This document shows positions 29,498 through 38,027 of a stretch of 50,006 nt of DNA, piece by piece. The DNA is from an uncultured Erysipelotrichaceae bacterium. GTDB taxonomy: Bacteria > Bacillota_I > Bacilli_A > RFN20 > CAG-826. The position numbers and the translations under genes are program-made. The notes below the pieces were generated by a model that saw nothing but the letters and a program-made list of their open reading frames with translations, did not search any database and had not been told where the DNA came from. The stretch lies in assembly GCA_900315885.1 (NCBI GenBank), contig ONAT01000008.1, positions 1 to 50,006 of the forward strand, given 5' to 3'. Position 1 is the first letter of the stretch; each line of letters opens with the position of its first letter.

Positions 29498-30289
29498 TTA
29501 ATCTAATAATCCTTTTTCCATAAGAACATCAGCGATTGTCTTACCAAACACAATCATTGATTCACTATCGTAATGAGCAAAATCAATTTCTTCTGGTCGC
29601 TCTTTTGTGGCAGTCATCTTTAAATCAATCGTGGATAAATAAACAATGCGAGGATCTTTTTTAGCGTTATTCATTTTTGCTTTATTTGTTTCTTTATATA
29701 ACGGGAAACAATCAGCTATATCTAATACACCACAATCTAAGAAAATACTCTTATCATCACTATATGGCTTAATTAAGGCAAAAACGTCATTAATTAAAGC
29801 AAATTCTCTTTCTTCATAATGTAAAACATCATCTTGCTCAATAGAATCAGATTCGCCTTGCATAAAGATAACTGCTTTAATATTTGGTGTTAAGCCTTTA
29901 GCAAGTAATAAATCAATAGAATATTTTAAGTGCTTTTTAAAATAGTAATAACAAAAACCATTGTTAATATTCCAGTGCTCTTTAAAACGTGTTCCGCCAA
30001 GAGTGTATTTAATAATATATAGTTTTTTATTCGGTTTTTGCTTTGTTATTTCTTCGGCAATACCTATTTCAGGGCCAAAGCGTAGTTTTCCGTCATTAAA
30101 TCCTTGACCTAATGCCACAGGAACAAAATCAAAACTTAAGTTTGTCCAATTACATTCATAACATATTTTTATGTTATTAAAACCTTTTAAGTACTCTTTT
30201 TGTTTATCTTTAGGTAAGTAGCAAGGCAAAGAATAACCTTCCATATTTGATTGGCCTATTAAGACAATTACATCAACATTTTTATTCAT
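29498..30289 (-). CDS. SGNH-type carbohydrate acetylesterase (SASA/DUF303-like)
   Basis: A 263-residue cytoplasmic esterase without signal peptide. The nucleophile block is VLIGQSNMEGYS with Ser14, a second block is FMQGESDS, and the Asp-His pair lies in EEIDFAHYD near residue 243. This pattern is typical of sialate-O-acetylesterase/xylan-esterase-like (CE6-type) enzymes that deacetylate sugars. The gene starts inside the end of the mannosidase gene (8-base overlap), so the two are translated together. It implies that the imported glycan carries O-acetyl groups. Confidence 0.82.
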   Translation of the reverse strand: MNKNVDVIVLIGQSNMEGYSLPCYLPKDKQKEYLKGFNNIKICYECNWTNLSFDFVPVALGQGFNDGKLRFGPEIGIAEEITKQKPNKKLYIIKYTLGGTRFKEHWNINNGFCYYYFKKHLKYSIDLLLAKGLTPNIKAVIFMQGESDSIEQDDVLHYEEREFALINDVFALIKPYSDDKSIFLDCGVLDIADCFPLYKETNKAKMNNAKKDPRIVYLSTIDLKMTATKERPEEIDFAHYDSESMIVFGKTIADVLMEKGLLD

Positions 30290-32891
30290 ATTTAATACTC
30301 TTTGTTTCTTTAGCTTTAATAATATAAGGTTTTTCGTTGATTAAATATTCTTCATCTTTATCAGAAATAGAAGTGACAACAACTTCGCCATTACTAATAG
30401 ATTGCAAAATCAAACGATCATCAACTTGGAAATATTGATGTAATGGAAGCAGTTCGCCTTTTTGTCTATTTAAAGTAATAGTTTCTAGGTTATTAGTGTA
30501 ACTTTCCCATTGGTAATGTAAATCTTTATTAGCAAAGACTCTAAATGTAAAATCATGGTCTCCTAATTCAGGATTAAAATAAGGATCAACACTATTTCTA
30601 ATTAGTGTTAGGTATATACCTTTATTATCAAATCTAAAAGCGTGCATTCCACTTGCAAATAGTCCAACTTTAGAAGTAGTCATAAGGCTAACACAAGGTT
30701 GAGGCATATTTTGTTTAGTGCGTTCGATAAATCCACCTGGAACATCGCATGTGACTTTATCAGAATCTACGGTATTTAGATAATATCTAATTTGTGGAAT
30801 TCCACCTGAATAACTTCCTTCTTCTTTAAAGAATAAATGAACGTTGTATTTAATTGATAAATCTCCGCGGTCTAAAGAGACACTAATTCTGAATCTTGAT
30901 TGACCAACTTCGGCAGTATAAGCGAATCCTTGGCATGTTTCATTTTTAAAGAAACTTCCTGGAATTAATGTAATATTTTTTAGTGTTTCTTTTTCTTTGA
31001 TCCTTCCCATATACCATGCGGTCATATAATCAGTAGTGTCTTCTTTAACTAATTCAAAGAACGATTCACCTTTAAGTGTTTCTTCACCCATGCATATATA
31101 AGATTTTAAATTGAATGTTTGACTATCAAAAGTAGCCTTAACAAACTCGTTTTCTAAAACTAAATCATCTTTACCTTGTTCGTGACGGGGATTGACCATA
31201 AATGGTGGTAATCCTAGTTCCTTTTCAGTAGGTCTAATAATATAAGTATTATGACCTAAGGCAGGAATATGAGCATAAACAGAAACAATATGACAGTTAT
31301 GATACCAATAGAAAGTAGGCCTAACTTCTTTAATAGAGAAAGGAATTGCAAAACCTTGATAATCAAAGACACCAAGTTTTCTTACATCACCATAATAATC
31401 CCAAATTTCAAAAGTTACTACTTCACGGCGTGGCTTGTTTGAAGGATTAAAGACTGCGACAGCACGAGTAGTGCCATAACCTTGTGATATTGCAAAGTTA
31501 TTTTCTGATATTTTGTAGCCATTTCCCGCACCGATTGCTTGATTTTCTTTATCAATAGTGACTTCAGGTAAAATAGAAGTTGTGTCTATGTTTTTAGCAA
31601 GATTTCTTAAAGCTTCTTGTTTATTTGCGCCTGTATTACATAGTCCAGTTTGGAATTGCCCCATAGCAAAATCTTTGCCCTTGCTGACAGTGGAACCTGT
31701 AATAACATCGTGGAAATGAGAAGGCAAGTAACAAGTTAACGCTTCATCAAGATTATATTTTTTGGATTTATCTAAACTTGTAAAAATTTCGGCGTTATGA
31801 AGTGAACGTTCAAAATTTGCATTCATAGCCTTAATTTCATAACAAGAAGAATAACAACCCGTAAAAATAGAGTTTTGCTCATTAAATACTTGCTTTATGT
31901 CATTCTTTTTTTCAATTTCTTTAAAGAATTCATGGAGTGTTCCGAATTTGATGTCGACCATAAGAGGCCATTTTTGCATATCTTTTAAACGTTCAATATC
32001 ACGTACAGTCGCTCCACCACCATGATCACCACAGCCATATACTTTTAAAGCATAGTTGATATTATTTTCGTGACAGAAGGAAGGAACATAATCAAAGTCG
32101 GTATCTTCAATTTCGCCTAAATACCAACGTGGTTCACGGTAGACTAAAATATTTTTGCCAGATGGCGCGGACCATCGATAAATAGGTACCTCATTATTGC
32201 CACGGCAATGATAATAATATTTAATATTGTGATTTGCTAAAACTTCAGGAGTAAAAGCACTATGGCCGAATGTATCTGGTTCAAAATCTATATCAATTTC
32301 GCTATCTTTTAGAGAAAATATTTCTGCAATTCTTTTCTTAGCGAATTCAAATTGTTTGTTAAAAGAATTCATTGAAATCATATTGCGGTCATTTTCTACG
32401 TAAGTAGAACAAGTTAATTCCCATTGACCTGTTTTTATATGCTTTTTAATTCTTTCAATTAAATCCGGACGGTATTTCGCCATCAAATCATATAGATAAG
32501 CTTGGGATTGAGCAAAAGTGAATTCTGGGTACATATCCATCAAATTAAGCATAGTTTCCCAAGTGTTCATAGTGATATTTACTGTTTCATCAATTCCCCA
32601 CATCCAGTTCACATCGATATGTGCGTGACCTAAACAAATCACTTTGTATTGTTTAATTAATGGACTGAATGACTTGAGCATTTCTTCCACATGATAAACA
32701 TCTTCAATAATTATTGCCCCGTTTTTTTGATATTGCATTGATAAATAATCAATCGCTGAATCAATGAGTGAATCAAACTTGTTATTATGAATTTTGTTGA
32801 CTTCTAGAACAAGTTCAAGCTCCGCAAAAATACGACTGTTTTTTTGGTTTTTAGCACTAGCTTTTAATGTGTCGAATGTGTTAATTTTCAT
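30282..32891 (-). CDS. GH38 alpha-mannosidase
   Basis: An 869-residue cytoplasmic enzyme with the GH38 architecture. HAHIDVNWMW at residues 89-98 supplies zinc ligands His91 and Asp93, and FEPDTFGHS holds the nucleophile Asp206. A further metal site is GCGDHGGG near residue 295. A long C-terminal beta-sandwich follows from about 430. It removes alpha-linked mannose from the non-reducing end of oligosaccharides. The Shine-Dalgarno GGGAG overlaps the stop codon of the preceding lacI gene, three bases apart. Together with a mannose/lyxose isomerase in the facing operon this points to mannose as a released sugar. Confidence 0.92.
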   Translation of the reverse strand: MKINTFDTLKASAKNQKNSRIFAELELVLEVNKIHNNKFDSLIDSAIDYLSMQYQKNGAIIIEDVYHVEEMLKSFSPLIKQYKVICLGHAHIDVNWMWGIDETVNITMNTWETMLNLMDMYPEFTFAQSQAYLYDLMAKYRPDLIERIKKHIKTGQWELTCSTYVENDRNMISMNSFNKQFEFAKKRIAEIFSLKDSEIDIDFEPDTFGHSAFTPEVLANHNIKYYYHCRGNNEVPIYRWSAPSGKNILVYREPRWYLGEIEDTDFDYVPSFCHENNINYALKVYGCGDHGGGATVRDIERLKDMQKWPLMVDIKFGTLHEFFKEIEKKNDIKQVFNEQNSIFTGCYSSCYEIKAMNANFERSLHNAEIFTSLDKSKKYNLDEALTCYLPSHFHDVITGSTVSKGKDFAMGQFQTGLCNTGANKQEALRNLAKNIDTTSILPEVTIDKENQAIGAGNGYKISENNFAISQGYGTTRAVAVFNPSNKPRREVVTFEIWDYYGDVRKLGVFDYQGFAIPFSIKEVRPTFYWYHNCHIVSVYAHIPALGHNTYIIRPTEKELGLPPFMVNPRHEQGKDDLVLENEFVKATFDSQTFNLKSYICMGEETLKGESFFELVKEDTTDYMTAWYMGRIKEKETLKNITLIPGSFFKNETCQGFAYTAEVGQSRFRISVSLDRGDLSIKYNVHLFFKEEGSYSGGIPQIRYYLNTVDSDKVTCDVPGGFIERTKQNMPQPCVSLMTTSKVGLFASGMHAFRFDNKGIYLTLIRNSVDPYFNPELGDHDFTFRVFANKDLHYQWESYTNNLETITLNRQKGELLPLHQYFQVDDRLILQSISNGEVVVTSISDKDEEYLINEKPYIIKAKETKSIKYE

Positions 32892-32894
32892 AAA

Positions 32895-33872
32895 TTACTC
32901 CCTATCTTTAATTGAACCTCTCTTTAAGAACATTGGATGCAAGACAATTTTATTAACTTTATCGCCGCGTGTTTCACGAGCTAATATTAATTGAACTATA
33001 TCATCCACTAATTCTTCAATTGGATGCGCAATTACTGAATAATTTGCTAATTTTGCCCATGGAGAATCATCGTAAACAACTAAAGAAATGTCGTTTGGAA
33101 TTGATTTGCCAGCTTGTTGTAAAGCAAGACAAACTTGTTGAGCAATTGACTCAGTAACGGCAATTACAGCATCGTTATTATTTTTATATATGTGTTTAGA
33201 TACATGCTCGATAACATGTGTATTTGGACCTAAAGCACATATTTGCTTTTCTTCATCAAAAGGTACTTTTAAATCAGCATAAGCCTTTTTCATACCTTCT
33301 TTTCTTTTTTGGAAAACTTCGTTGTCACCATCTATTAAAGCAATGTTTTTATTGCCTTTCTTAAGTAATTCTTTGGTGGCAATATAAGCACCATGGAAGT
33401 CATCAACAATTATGGAATCAAAAACTGGAGATGCATCAATAAATATTTGCAAAGGATAAACATCATTAGAAATTGTTAAGTTTGTAATAGTGTGACTTCT
33501 TCGCTCAGGCAAGTAAATGATTGTATTACATCTTAAACAAACAAGTGTTTTGATGTGCTCTTTCATTTCGTCAAAATTAGATGAATAAAGCACTAATAAT
33601 TTCATATTGTGTTCATTTAGTTTGTTTGTAAGATTATAAACAACACGTGAAAAGAGATAGTTGTAAGTATTTGGCAATACTAAACCAACCATATTTGAAA
33701 CGTTGCTTTTTAAAACTGACGCTCCGATATTAGGAACGTATCCAAGTTCTTCAATTGCAGCTTTAATTCGCTTAGCTTTTTCTTTGCTTACTACATCTGG
33801 ATTACGAACATACCTAGATGCAGTTGAAGGTGATACATTCGCTTTTTTTGCTACTTCGATAATTGTTACCAT
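32895..33872 (-). CDS. LacI-family transcriptional repressor
   Basis: A 325-residue regulator. The N-terminal helix-turn-helix and hinge (VTIIEVAKKANVSPSTASRYV, then LKSNVSNMVGLVLPN) is diagnostic, and the rest is a periplasmic-binding-like sugar-sensing domain. It heads the lacI-mannosidase-esterase operon, with GAGGGAAG upstream of its ATG. Nearly identical palindromes, one 90 bases from this gene's start and one in the importer promoter, are its probable operators. The signal is presumably a sugar released in this pathway; which one cannot be read from sequence. Confidence 0.93.
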   Translation of the reverse strand: MVTIIEVAKKANVSPSTASRYVRNPDVVSKEKAKRIKAAIEELGYVPNIGASVLKSNVSNMVGLVLPNTYNYLFSRVVYNLTNKLNEHNMKLLVLYSSNFDEMKEHIKTLVCLRCNTIIYLPERRSHTITNLTISNDVYPLQIFIDASPVFDSIIVDDFHGAYIATKELLKKGNKNIALIDGDNEVFQKRKEGMKKAYADLKVPFDEEKQICALGPNTHVIEHVSKHIYKNNNDAVIAVTESIAQQVCLALQQAGKSIPNDISLVVYDDSPWAKLANYSVIAHPIEELVDDIVQLILARETRGDKVNKIVLHPMFLKRGSIKDRE

Positions 33873-33921
33873 ATAAATCTTCCCTCTATAATATTTCCAA
33901 TTATAAAAATAAAATAGGATA

Positions 33922-33980
33922 TTGTAAATATTACAAATTCATTATATTATAAAATTAGAGTTTTGGCAACGTTGTCAAAA
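33922..33980 (+). promoter_or_regulatory. Promoter and LacI-type operator of the kinase operon
   Basis: A -35 box TTGTAA (33922-33927), spacer 17 and -10 box TATTAT (33945-33950) precede the palindrome TTTTGGCAACGTTGTCAAAA (33961-33980). Here the operator lies around or just after the start of transcription, whereas at 15591 it covers the -35 box. The ATG of the kinase gene lies 21 bases further on. Confidence 0.78.
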
Positions 33981-34000
33981 AAATAATTGAAGGTGATTTA

Positions 34001-35008
34001 ATGAAGAAAATTACATTCTGCGGAAACATGATTGTAGACTCAAACAAACTAATCGACATATACCCATCGTTAGGTATGCTTAGTAAGATTAAAACAGAAT
34101 CTTATAGTGTTGGTGGGTCTGCGTGCAATACCTCGATCGATTTAAAAGCAATCGATAGCGATATCAATGTTTCAGTTATAGGAAAAATTGGCGACGATGA
34201 TAAAGGAAAATTTATTTTAAATGAATACAAAAAATATAATATTGATATTTCAAAAGTGATTATAGATAGAGAACATGCAACATCATATACCGATTGCATG
34301 GTCGACGCTCAAGGAAGAAGGACATTTTTCCAATATGGTGGAGCAAATGATTATTTTGGATTAGAAGACATTAATATAGATAATTTAGATTGTGATATTT
34401 TGCATATTGGATATTTATTGTTATTACCACAATTTGATGCAAAAAATGATAAATATGGAACAAATCTTGCTGAATTTTTAAGCAAAGTGCGACAAAAAAA
34501 TATTAAAACTTCTATAGATGTTGTCAGTGAAGAAGGAGATAGATTTCAAAATGTTGTTATTCCTTCGTTAAAGCATTGTGATTATGTAGTAATAAATGAA
34601 ATTGAAAGTGGAAAAATTACAGGAATTGCTCCACGTGATGAAAACGGAGTACTCATTAAAGATAATCTTAAACTAATAATTGAAAAACTATTTGAATTAG
34701 GAGTGCAAGATACAGTTATTATTCATTCTCCTGAAATGGGAATTATTAAAAGAAAAAGAAAAGATATTAAATTAATTCCTTCATTCGTAGTGGATAAAAC
34801 TCGTATTGTATCTTCTGTTGGCGCAGGCGATGCCTTTTTAGCGGGATCTTTATATGGATTATTAAATAATTTATCAGACGAAGAAATAGTTAAAATTGGA
34901 CATGCTTCAGCAATATTTAATTTATACGCAAAGGATTCAATAAGCGGTGCAACAAACGTTTATGAAATAAAAAAGTTAATTAAAACAGGAAAGGAAAATA
35001 TTTTATGA
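34001..35008 (+). CDS. PfkB-family sugar kinase
   Basis: A 335-residue ribokinase-fold kinase. The substrate motif VGGSACNTSIDL lies near residue 38, and the ATP-site GAGDAF at 274-279 contains the catalytic base Asp277. Substrates of the family include fructose, ribose, tagatose-6-phosphate and 1-phosphofructose. Given its neighbours I favour a fructose-type kinase making fructose-1-phosphate or fructose-6-phosphate. It ends in TGA and overlaps the isomerase gene by four bases (ATGA). AAGGTGA precedes its start codon. Confidence 0.88.
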   Translation: MKKITFCGNMIVDSNKLIDIYPSLGMLSKIKTESYSVGGSACNTSIDLKAIDSDINVSVIGKIGDDDKGKFILNEYKKYNIDISKVIIDREHATSYTDCMVDAQGRRTFFQYGGANDYFGLEDINIDNLDCDILHIGYLLLLPQFDAKNDKYGTNLAEFLSKVRQKNIKTSIDVVSEEGDRFQNVVIPSLKHCDYVVINEIESGKITGIAPRDENGVLIKDNLKLIIEKLFELGVQDTVIIHSPEMGIIKRKRKDIKLIPSFVVDKTRIVSSVGAGDAFLAGSLYGLLNNLSDEEIVKIGHASAIFNLYAKDSISGATNVYEIKKLIKTGKENIL

Positions 35009-35559
35009 TTTCAAAGAAAACGTATGAAGAATTTAAAAATAAGGCACTGGAACTATATTCTAAGGCCCACATTGTTTTAACAGAAGAAGAAAAGAACAAT
35101 ATTGAGGTAAGTGATTTTGGCCTCAATGATATGGAAAACGTTGGCTTACAATTAGTGGTTTATGTCAACACGGAAAAAGTTTGTGCAAAAGAAATGGTCG
35201 TGTTACCAGGTCAAACTTGTCCAGAACATATTCATGTTGATGGTGTAGATGAAAATGGTAATCATTATGACGGAAAAGAAGAAACATTTAGAGTTCGATA
35301 TGGAACATGCTATTTATATGTAAGCGGAGAAGGAAATAAAAAAGATATAAAAGGTAAGATTCCTCCAACGGATGTTACAGTTTTCCATGAGATTATTTTA
35401 CATGCAGGTGAGCAATACACACTTTATCCTAATACATGGCATTGGTTCCAAGCAGGGTCGGAGGGTGCAGTAATCTCTGAGTTTTCTACGAAAAGTAGAG
35501 ATGAATCTGATTTGTTCCGTGATCAAAGAATAAAAAGAATTCCAGAAGTAGGTGAATAA
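35005..35559 (+). CDS. D-lyxose/D-mannose isomerase (cupin type)
   Basis: A 184-residue cupin. The metal-binding pattern CPEHIHVDG (His75, His77), the Glu92-Glu93 pair and TWHWFQAG (His146) match the D-lyxose isomerase family (EC 5.3.1.15), whose members also interconvert D-mannose and D-fructose. It is the missing link in the locus: mannose freed by the GH38 enzyme can become fructose, the sugar freed by the GH32 enzyme. Start codon overlaps the kinase stop (ATGA). The preferred substrate (lyxose or mannose) is inferred, not seen. Confidence 0.88.
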   Translation: MISKKTYEEFKNKALELYSKAHIVLTEEEKNNIEVSDFGLNDMENVGLQLVVYVNTEKVCAKEMVVLPGQTCPEHIHVDGVDENGNHYDGKEETFRVRYGTCYLYVSGEGNKKDIKGKIPPTDVTVFHEIILHAGEQYTLYPNTWHWFQAGSEGAVISEFSTKSRDESDLFRDQRIKRIPEVGE

Positions 35560-35561
35560 TT

Positions 35562-36407
35562 ATGTTAGTAAATTTAAAAGAAATATTAAAAATCGCAGAA
35601 GACAGAAAAATCGCAATTGGTTCATTTAACGCTACAGGACTTGATTCAATTCAAGCAATTATATCAGCAGCAGAAGAATTAAATGTTCCAGTAATCATAG
35701 CACACGCAGAAGTGCACAATGTTTTTAATGACATTAGTTTAGTAGCTCCTGTTATGCTTGCTGTAGCTAAAAACGCAAAAGTTCCAGTTTGCGTTCATTT
35801 AGATCATGGTGTTTCAATGAAAATGATTGACCGTGCTTTAGAACTAGGATTTACTTCCGTTATGATTGATGCTTCCGCATTACCATATGAAGAAAATGTT
35901 AAGATTACTAAAGATGTAGTCAAAAAAGCACACGCTTTAAATGTTTCAGTTGAAGCCGAATTAGGTAGATTACCAACAAATGAAGATGGTAGTGAAGTTG
36001 AAATGAATCCAGAAAATTTCTATACAGATCCTAAACAAGCGCAAGAATTTGTTAACGCAACAGGTGTTGATGCTTTAGCAGTATGTTTTGGCACATCGCA
36101 TGGATTCTATAAAGCAGCACCAAAACTTAACTTTAAAGTTGTTGAAGAATGCAGAAAATCAACACATTTACCACTTGTTATGCATGGTGGTAGTGGTGTC
36201 AGTGAAGAAGGATTTAAACACGCAATTGATGCGGGTATAAGAAAGATTAATTACTATTCTTATATGTCAAAAGCAGGATATTTAAAAGCAAAAGAAGTAA
36301 TTGAATCTAATAAAACGTTATATTTCCATGATGTCGTTTACGCTGCTATGAAAGCAATGAAAGAAAATGTAAAAGAGGCTATGGAAGTATTCGCAAAAAT
36401 GAAATAA
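35562..36407 (+). CDS. Class II ketose-bisphosphate aldolase (GatY/FbaA-like)
   Basis: A 281-residue aldolase. The zinc-site motif HLDHG at residues 79-83 (Asp81, His82), a later EAELGR, and MHGGSGV near 204 mark the class II family. It cleaves ketose-1-phosphates or 1,6-bisphosphates into dihydroxyacetone phosphate and an aldehyde. The closest type is the shorter GatY/KbaY group. In this operon it could cleave fructose-1-phosphate, fructose-1,6-bisphosphate or xylulose-1-phosphate; the sequence alone does not decide. It begins two bases after the isomerase stop. Confidence 0.9.
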   Translation: MLVNLKEILKIAEDRKIAIGSFNATGLDSIQAIISAAEELNVPVIIAHAEVHNVFNDISLVAPVMLAVAKNAKVPVCVHLDHGVSMKMIDRALELGFTSVMIDASALPYEENVKITKDVVKKAHALNVSVEAELGRLPTNEDGSEVEMNPENFYTDPKQAQEFVNATGVDALAVCFGTSHGFYKAAPKLNFKVVEECRKSTHLPLVMHGGSGVSEEGFKHAIDAGIRKINYYSYMSKAGYLKAKEVIESNKTLYFHDVVYAAMKAMKENVKEAMEVFAKMK

Positions 36408-36462
36408 TTTGTTTAGTTTATATCGTTTTTGCATTAATTTATTAAATAATTAGGAGGTCAAG

Positions 36463-37914
36463 ATGGATACATATATAGGAATTGATCTTGGGACAAGTGG
36501 AGTTAAACTATTACTTGTTGATGAAAAGGGAACTATTCTTAAAGAAGTTAGTAAAAATTATCCTTGCATACATATTAAAGAGAATTATTCAGAACAAGAT
36601 CCTCAATTGTGGTATGAAAACACAATCGAAGCTTTAAAAGAACTACTTGATGGTCAAGATAAATCAGCACTTAAAGCTATGTCTTTTGGCGGACAAATGC
36701 ATGGACTTGTTATGCTTGATAAGGATGATAATGTTTTGCGCCCCGCTATTTTGTGGAATGATTCAAGATCTAGCAAGGAAACTAATTATTTAAATAATGT
36801 TATTGGTAAAGATAAGTTGTCTTTATATACTGGTAATATTGCTTTTGCGGGTTTTACCGCACCTAAAATATTATGGGTTTATAATAATGAAAGAGACATT
36901 TTTAACAAAACAACAAAAATAATGCTCCCTAAAGATTATTTGGTTTATAAGTTCACGGGGGTGTTCGCTACAGATGTTTCGGATGCATCAGGATTCTTAC
37001 TTTTAAATGTGAAAAATAGAAAATATTCTAAAGAGATGTTAGACATTTGCCATATAAAAGAAGAACAACTTCCTAAATTATATGAATCTTTTGAAGTTGT
37101 TGGCAATTTGAATAAATCTATTCTAAAAGAATTAGGATTAAATCATGAAGTGAAGGTTATTGCTGGAGCAGGTGATAATGCTGCAGCGGCAATTGGAACA
37201 GGAACAATAGGTAATGGGAACTGTAATATATCATTAGGTACAAGTGGTACGATATTCTTATCAAGTGACCATTTTACTGTTGATAAAATGAATAGTTTAC
37301 ATAGTTTCTGTGACGCTTCAAATAAGTATCATCTTATGGGTTGTATTTTAGCAGCGGCAAGCGCCAGGAGTTGGTGGCTTGAACAGATCTTAAACACAAA
37401 AGATTACGATGGTGATGAAAAATTATTAGAAGATTCTAATGTAGTATTTTTACCTTATTTAAATGGCGAAAGATCACCACATAATGATGTTGATGCGCGC
37501 GGAGCATTTATTAATTTATCCTCAACCACAACAAGAGGACAAATGTCAAAAGCTATTTTGGAAGGAGTGGCTTTTGCGATAAAAGATTGTTTGGAAATTG
37601 CTAAAGAAAATGGAATTGTACCTTTAAAAACCACTATATGTGGAGGAGGGGCAAAGTCTGAAACCTGGAAACATATTATTGCTGATGTTTTAGAAATTCC
37701 TGTGTATATTTTAAAAACAAATCAAGGTCCTTCTTATGGTGCAGCAATTCTAGCTATGGTTGGAGATAAGAAATATGCGTCTGTAGAAGATGCAGTTAAA
37801 AATATTGTAAAAACAGAACGATTTATAGAACCAAACTTAAATAATAAAGAATATTATGATAAAAAATATTCGATATTTAGAAAATTATATCCAACATTAA
37901 AAGCGGTTAGATAA
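36463..37914 (+). CDS. xylB: FGGY carbohydrate kinase, xylulokinase-like
   Basis: A 483-residue kinase. The ATP domain begins DLGTSGVKLLLVD near residue 8, the substrate region has SFGGQMHGLV near 73 (typical xylulokinase), GAGDNAAAAIGTG near 236 holds the catalytic Asp, and GGGAKS lies near 398. A perfect AGGAGGTC site precedes its ATG and 55 bases separate it from the aldolase. Xylulokinase makes xylulose-5-phosphate, which fits with lyxose isomerase forming D-xylulose. A role on fructose or another ketose is possible. It is the last gene of the operon. Confidence 0.85.
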   Translation: MDTYIGIDLGTSGVKLLLVDEKGTILKEVSKNYPCIHIKENYSEQDPQLWYENTIEALKELLDGQDKSALKAMSFGGQMHGLVMLDKDDNVLRPAILWNDSRSSKETNYLNNVIGKDKLSLYTGNIAFAGFTAPKILWVYNNERDIFNKTTKIMLPKDYLVYKFTGVFATDVSDASGFLLLNVKNRKYSKEMLDICHIKEEQLPKLYESFEVVGNLNKSILKELGLNHEVKVIAGAGDNAAAAIGTGTIGNGNCNISLGTSGTIFLSSDHFTVDKMNSLHSFCDASNKYHLMGCILAAASARSWWLEQILNTKDYDGDEKLLEDSNVVFLPYLNGERSPHNDVDARGAFINLSSTTTRGQMSKAILEGVAFAIKDCLEIAKENGIVPLKTTICGGGAKSETWKHIIADVLEIPVYILKTNQGPSYGAAILAMVGDKKYASVEDAVKNIVKTERFIEPNLNNKEYYDKKYSIFRKLYPTLKAVR

Positions 37915-37997
37915 TGGAATTTGTGGATTTAAAGATTTTACTAGATTTTAGTTTTGCAAAGTATTAACAAATAGGTGAAAATTAATTTGTTTAATGG

Positions 37998-38003
37998 TAT
38001 AAT
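37998..38003 (+). promoter_or_regulatory. Extended -10 promoter of the helicase-DarT module
   Basis: TGG precedes TATAAT (37998-38003), an extended -10 element, and no good -35 box is seen at 17 bases. The start codon is 25 bases further on, behind a GAGGAT site. This makes a weak to moderate constitutive promoter plausible. Confidence 0.55.
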
Positions 38004-38027
38004 CAAGAAAAGTATGAGGATTATGCA

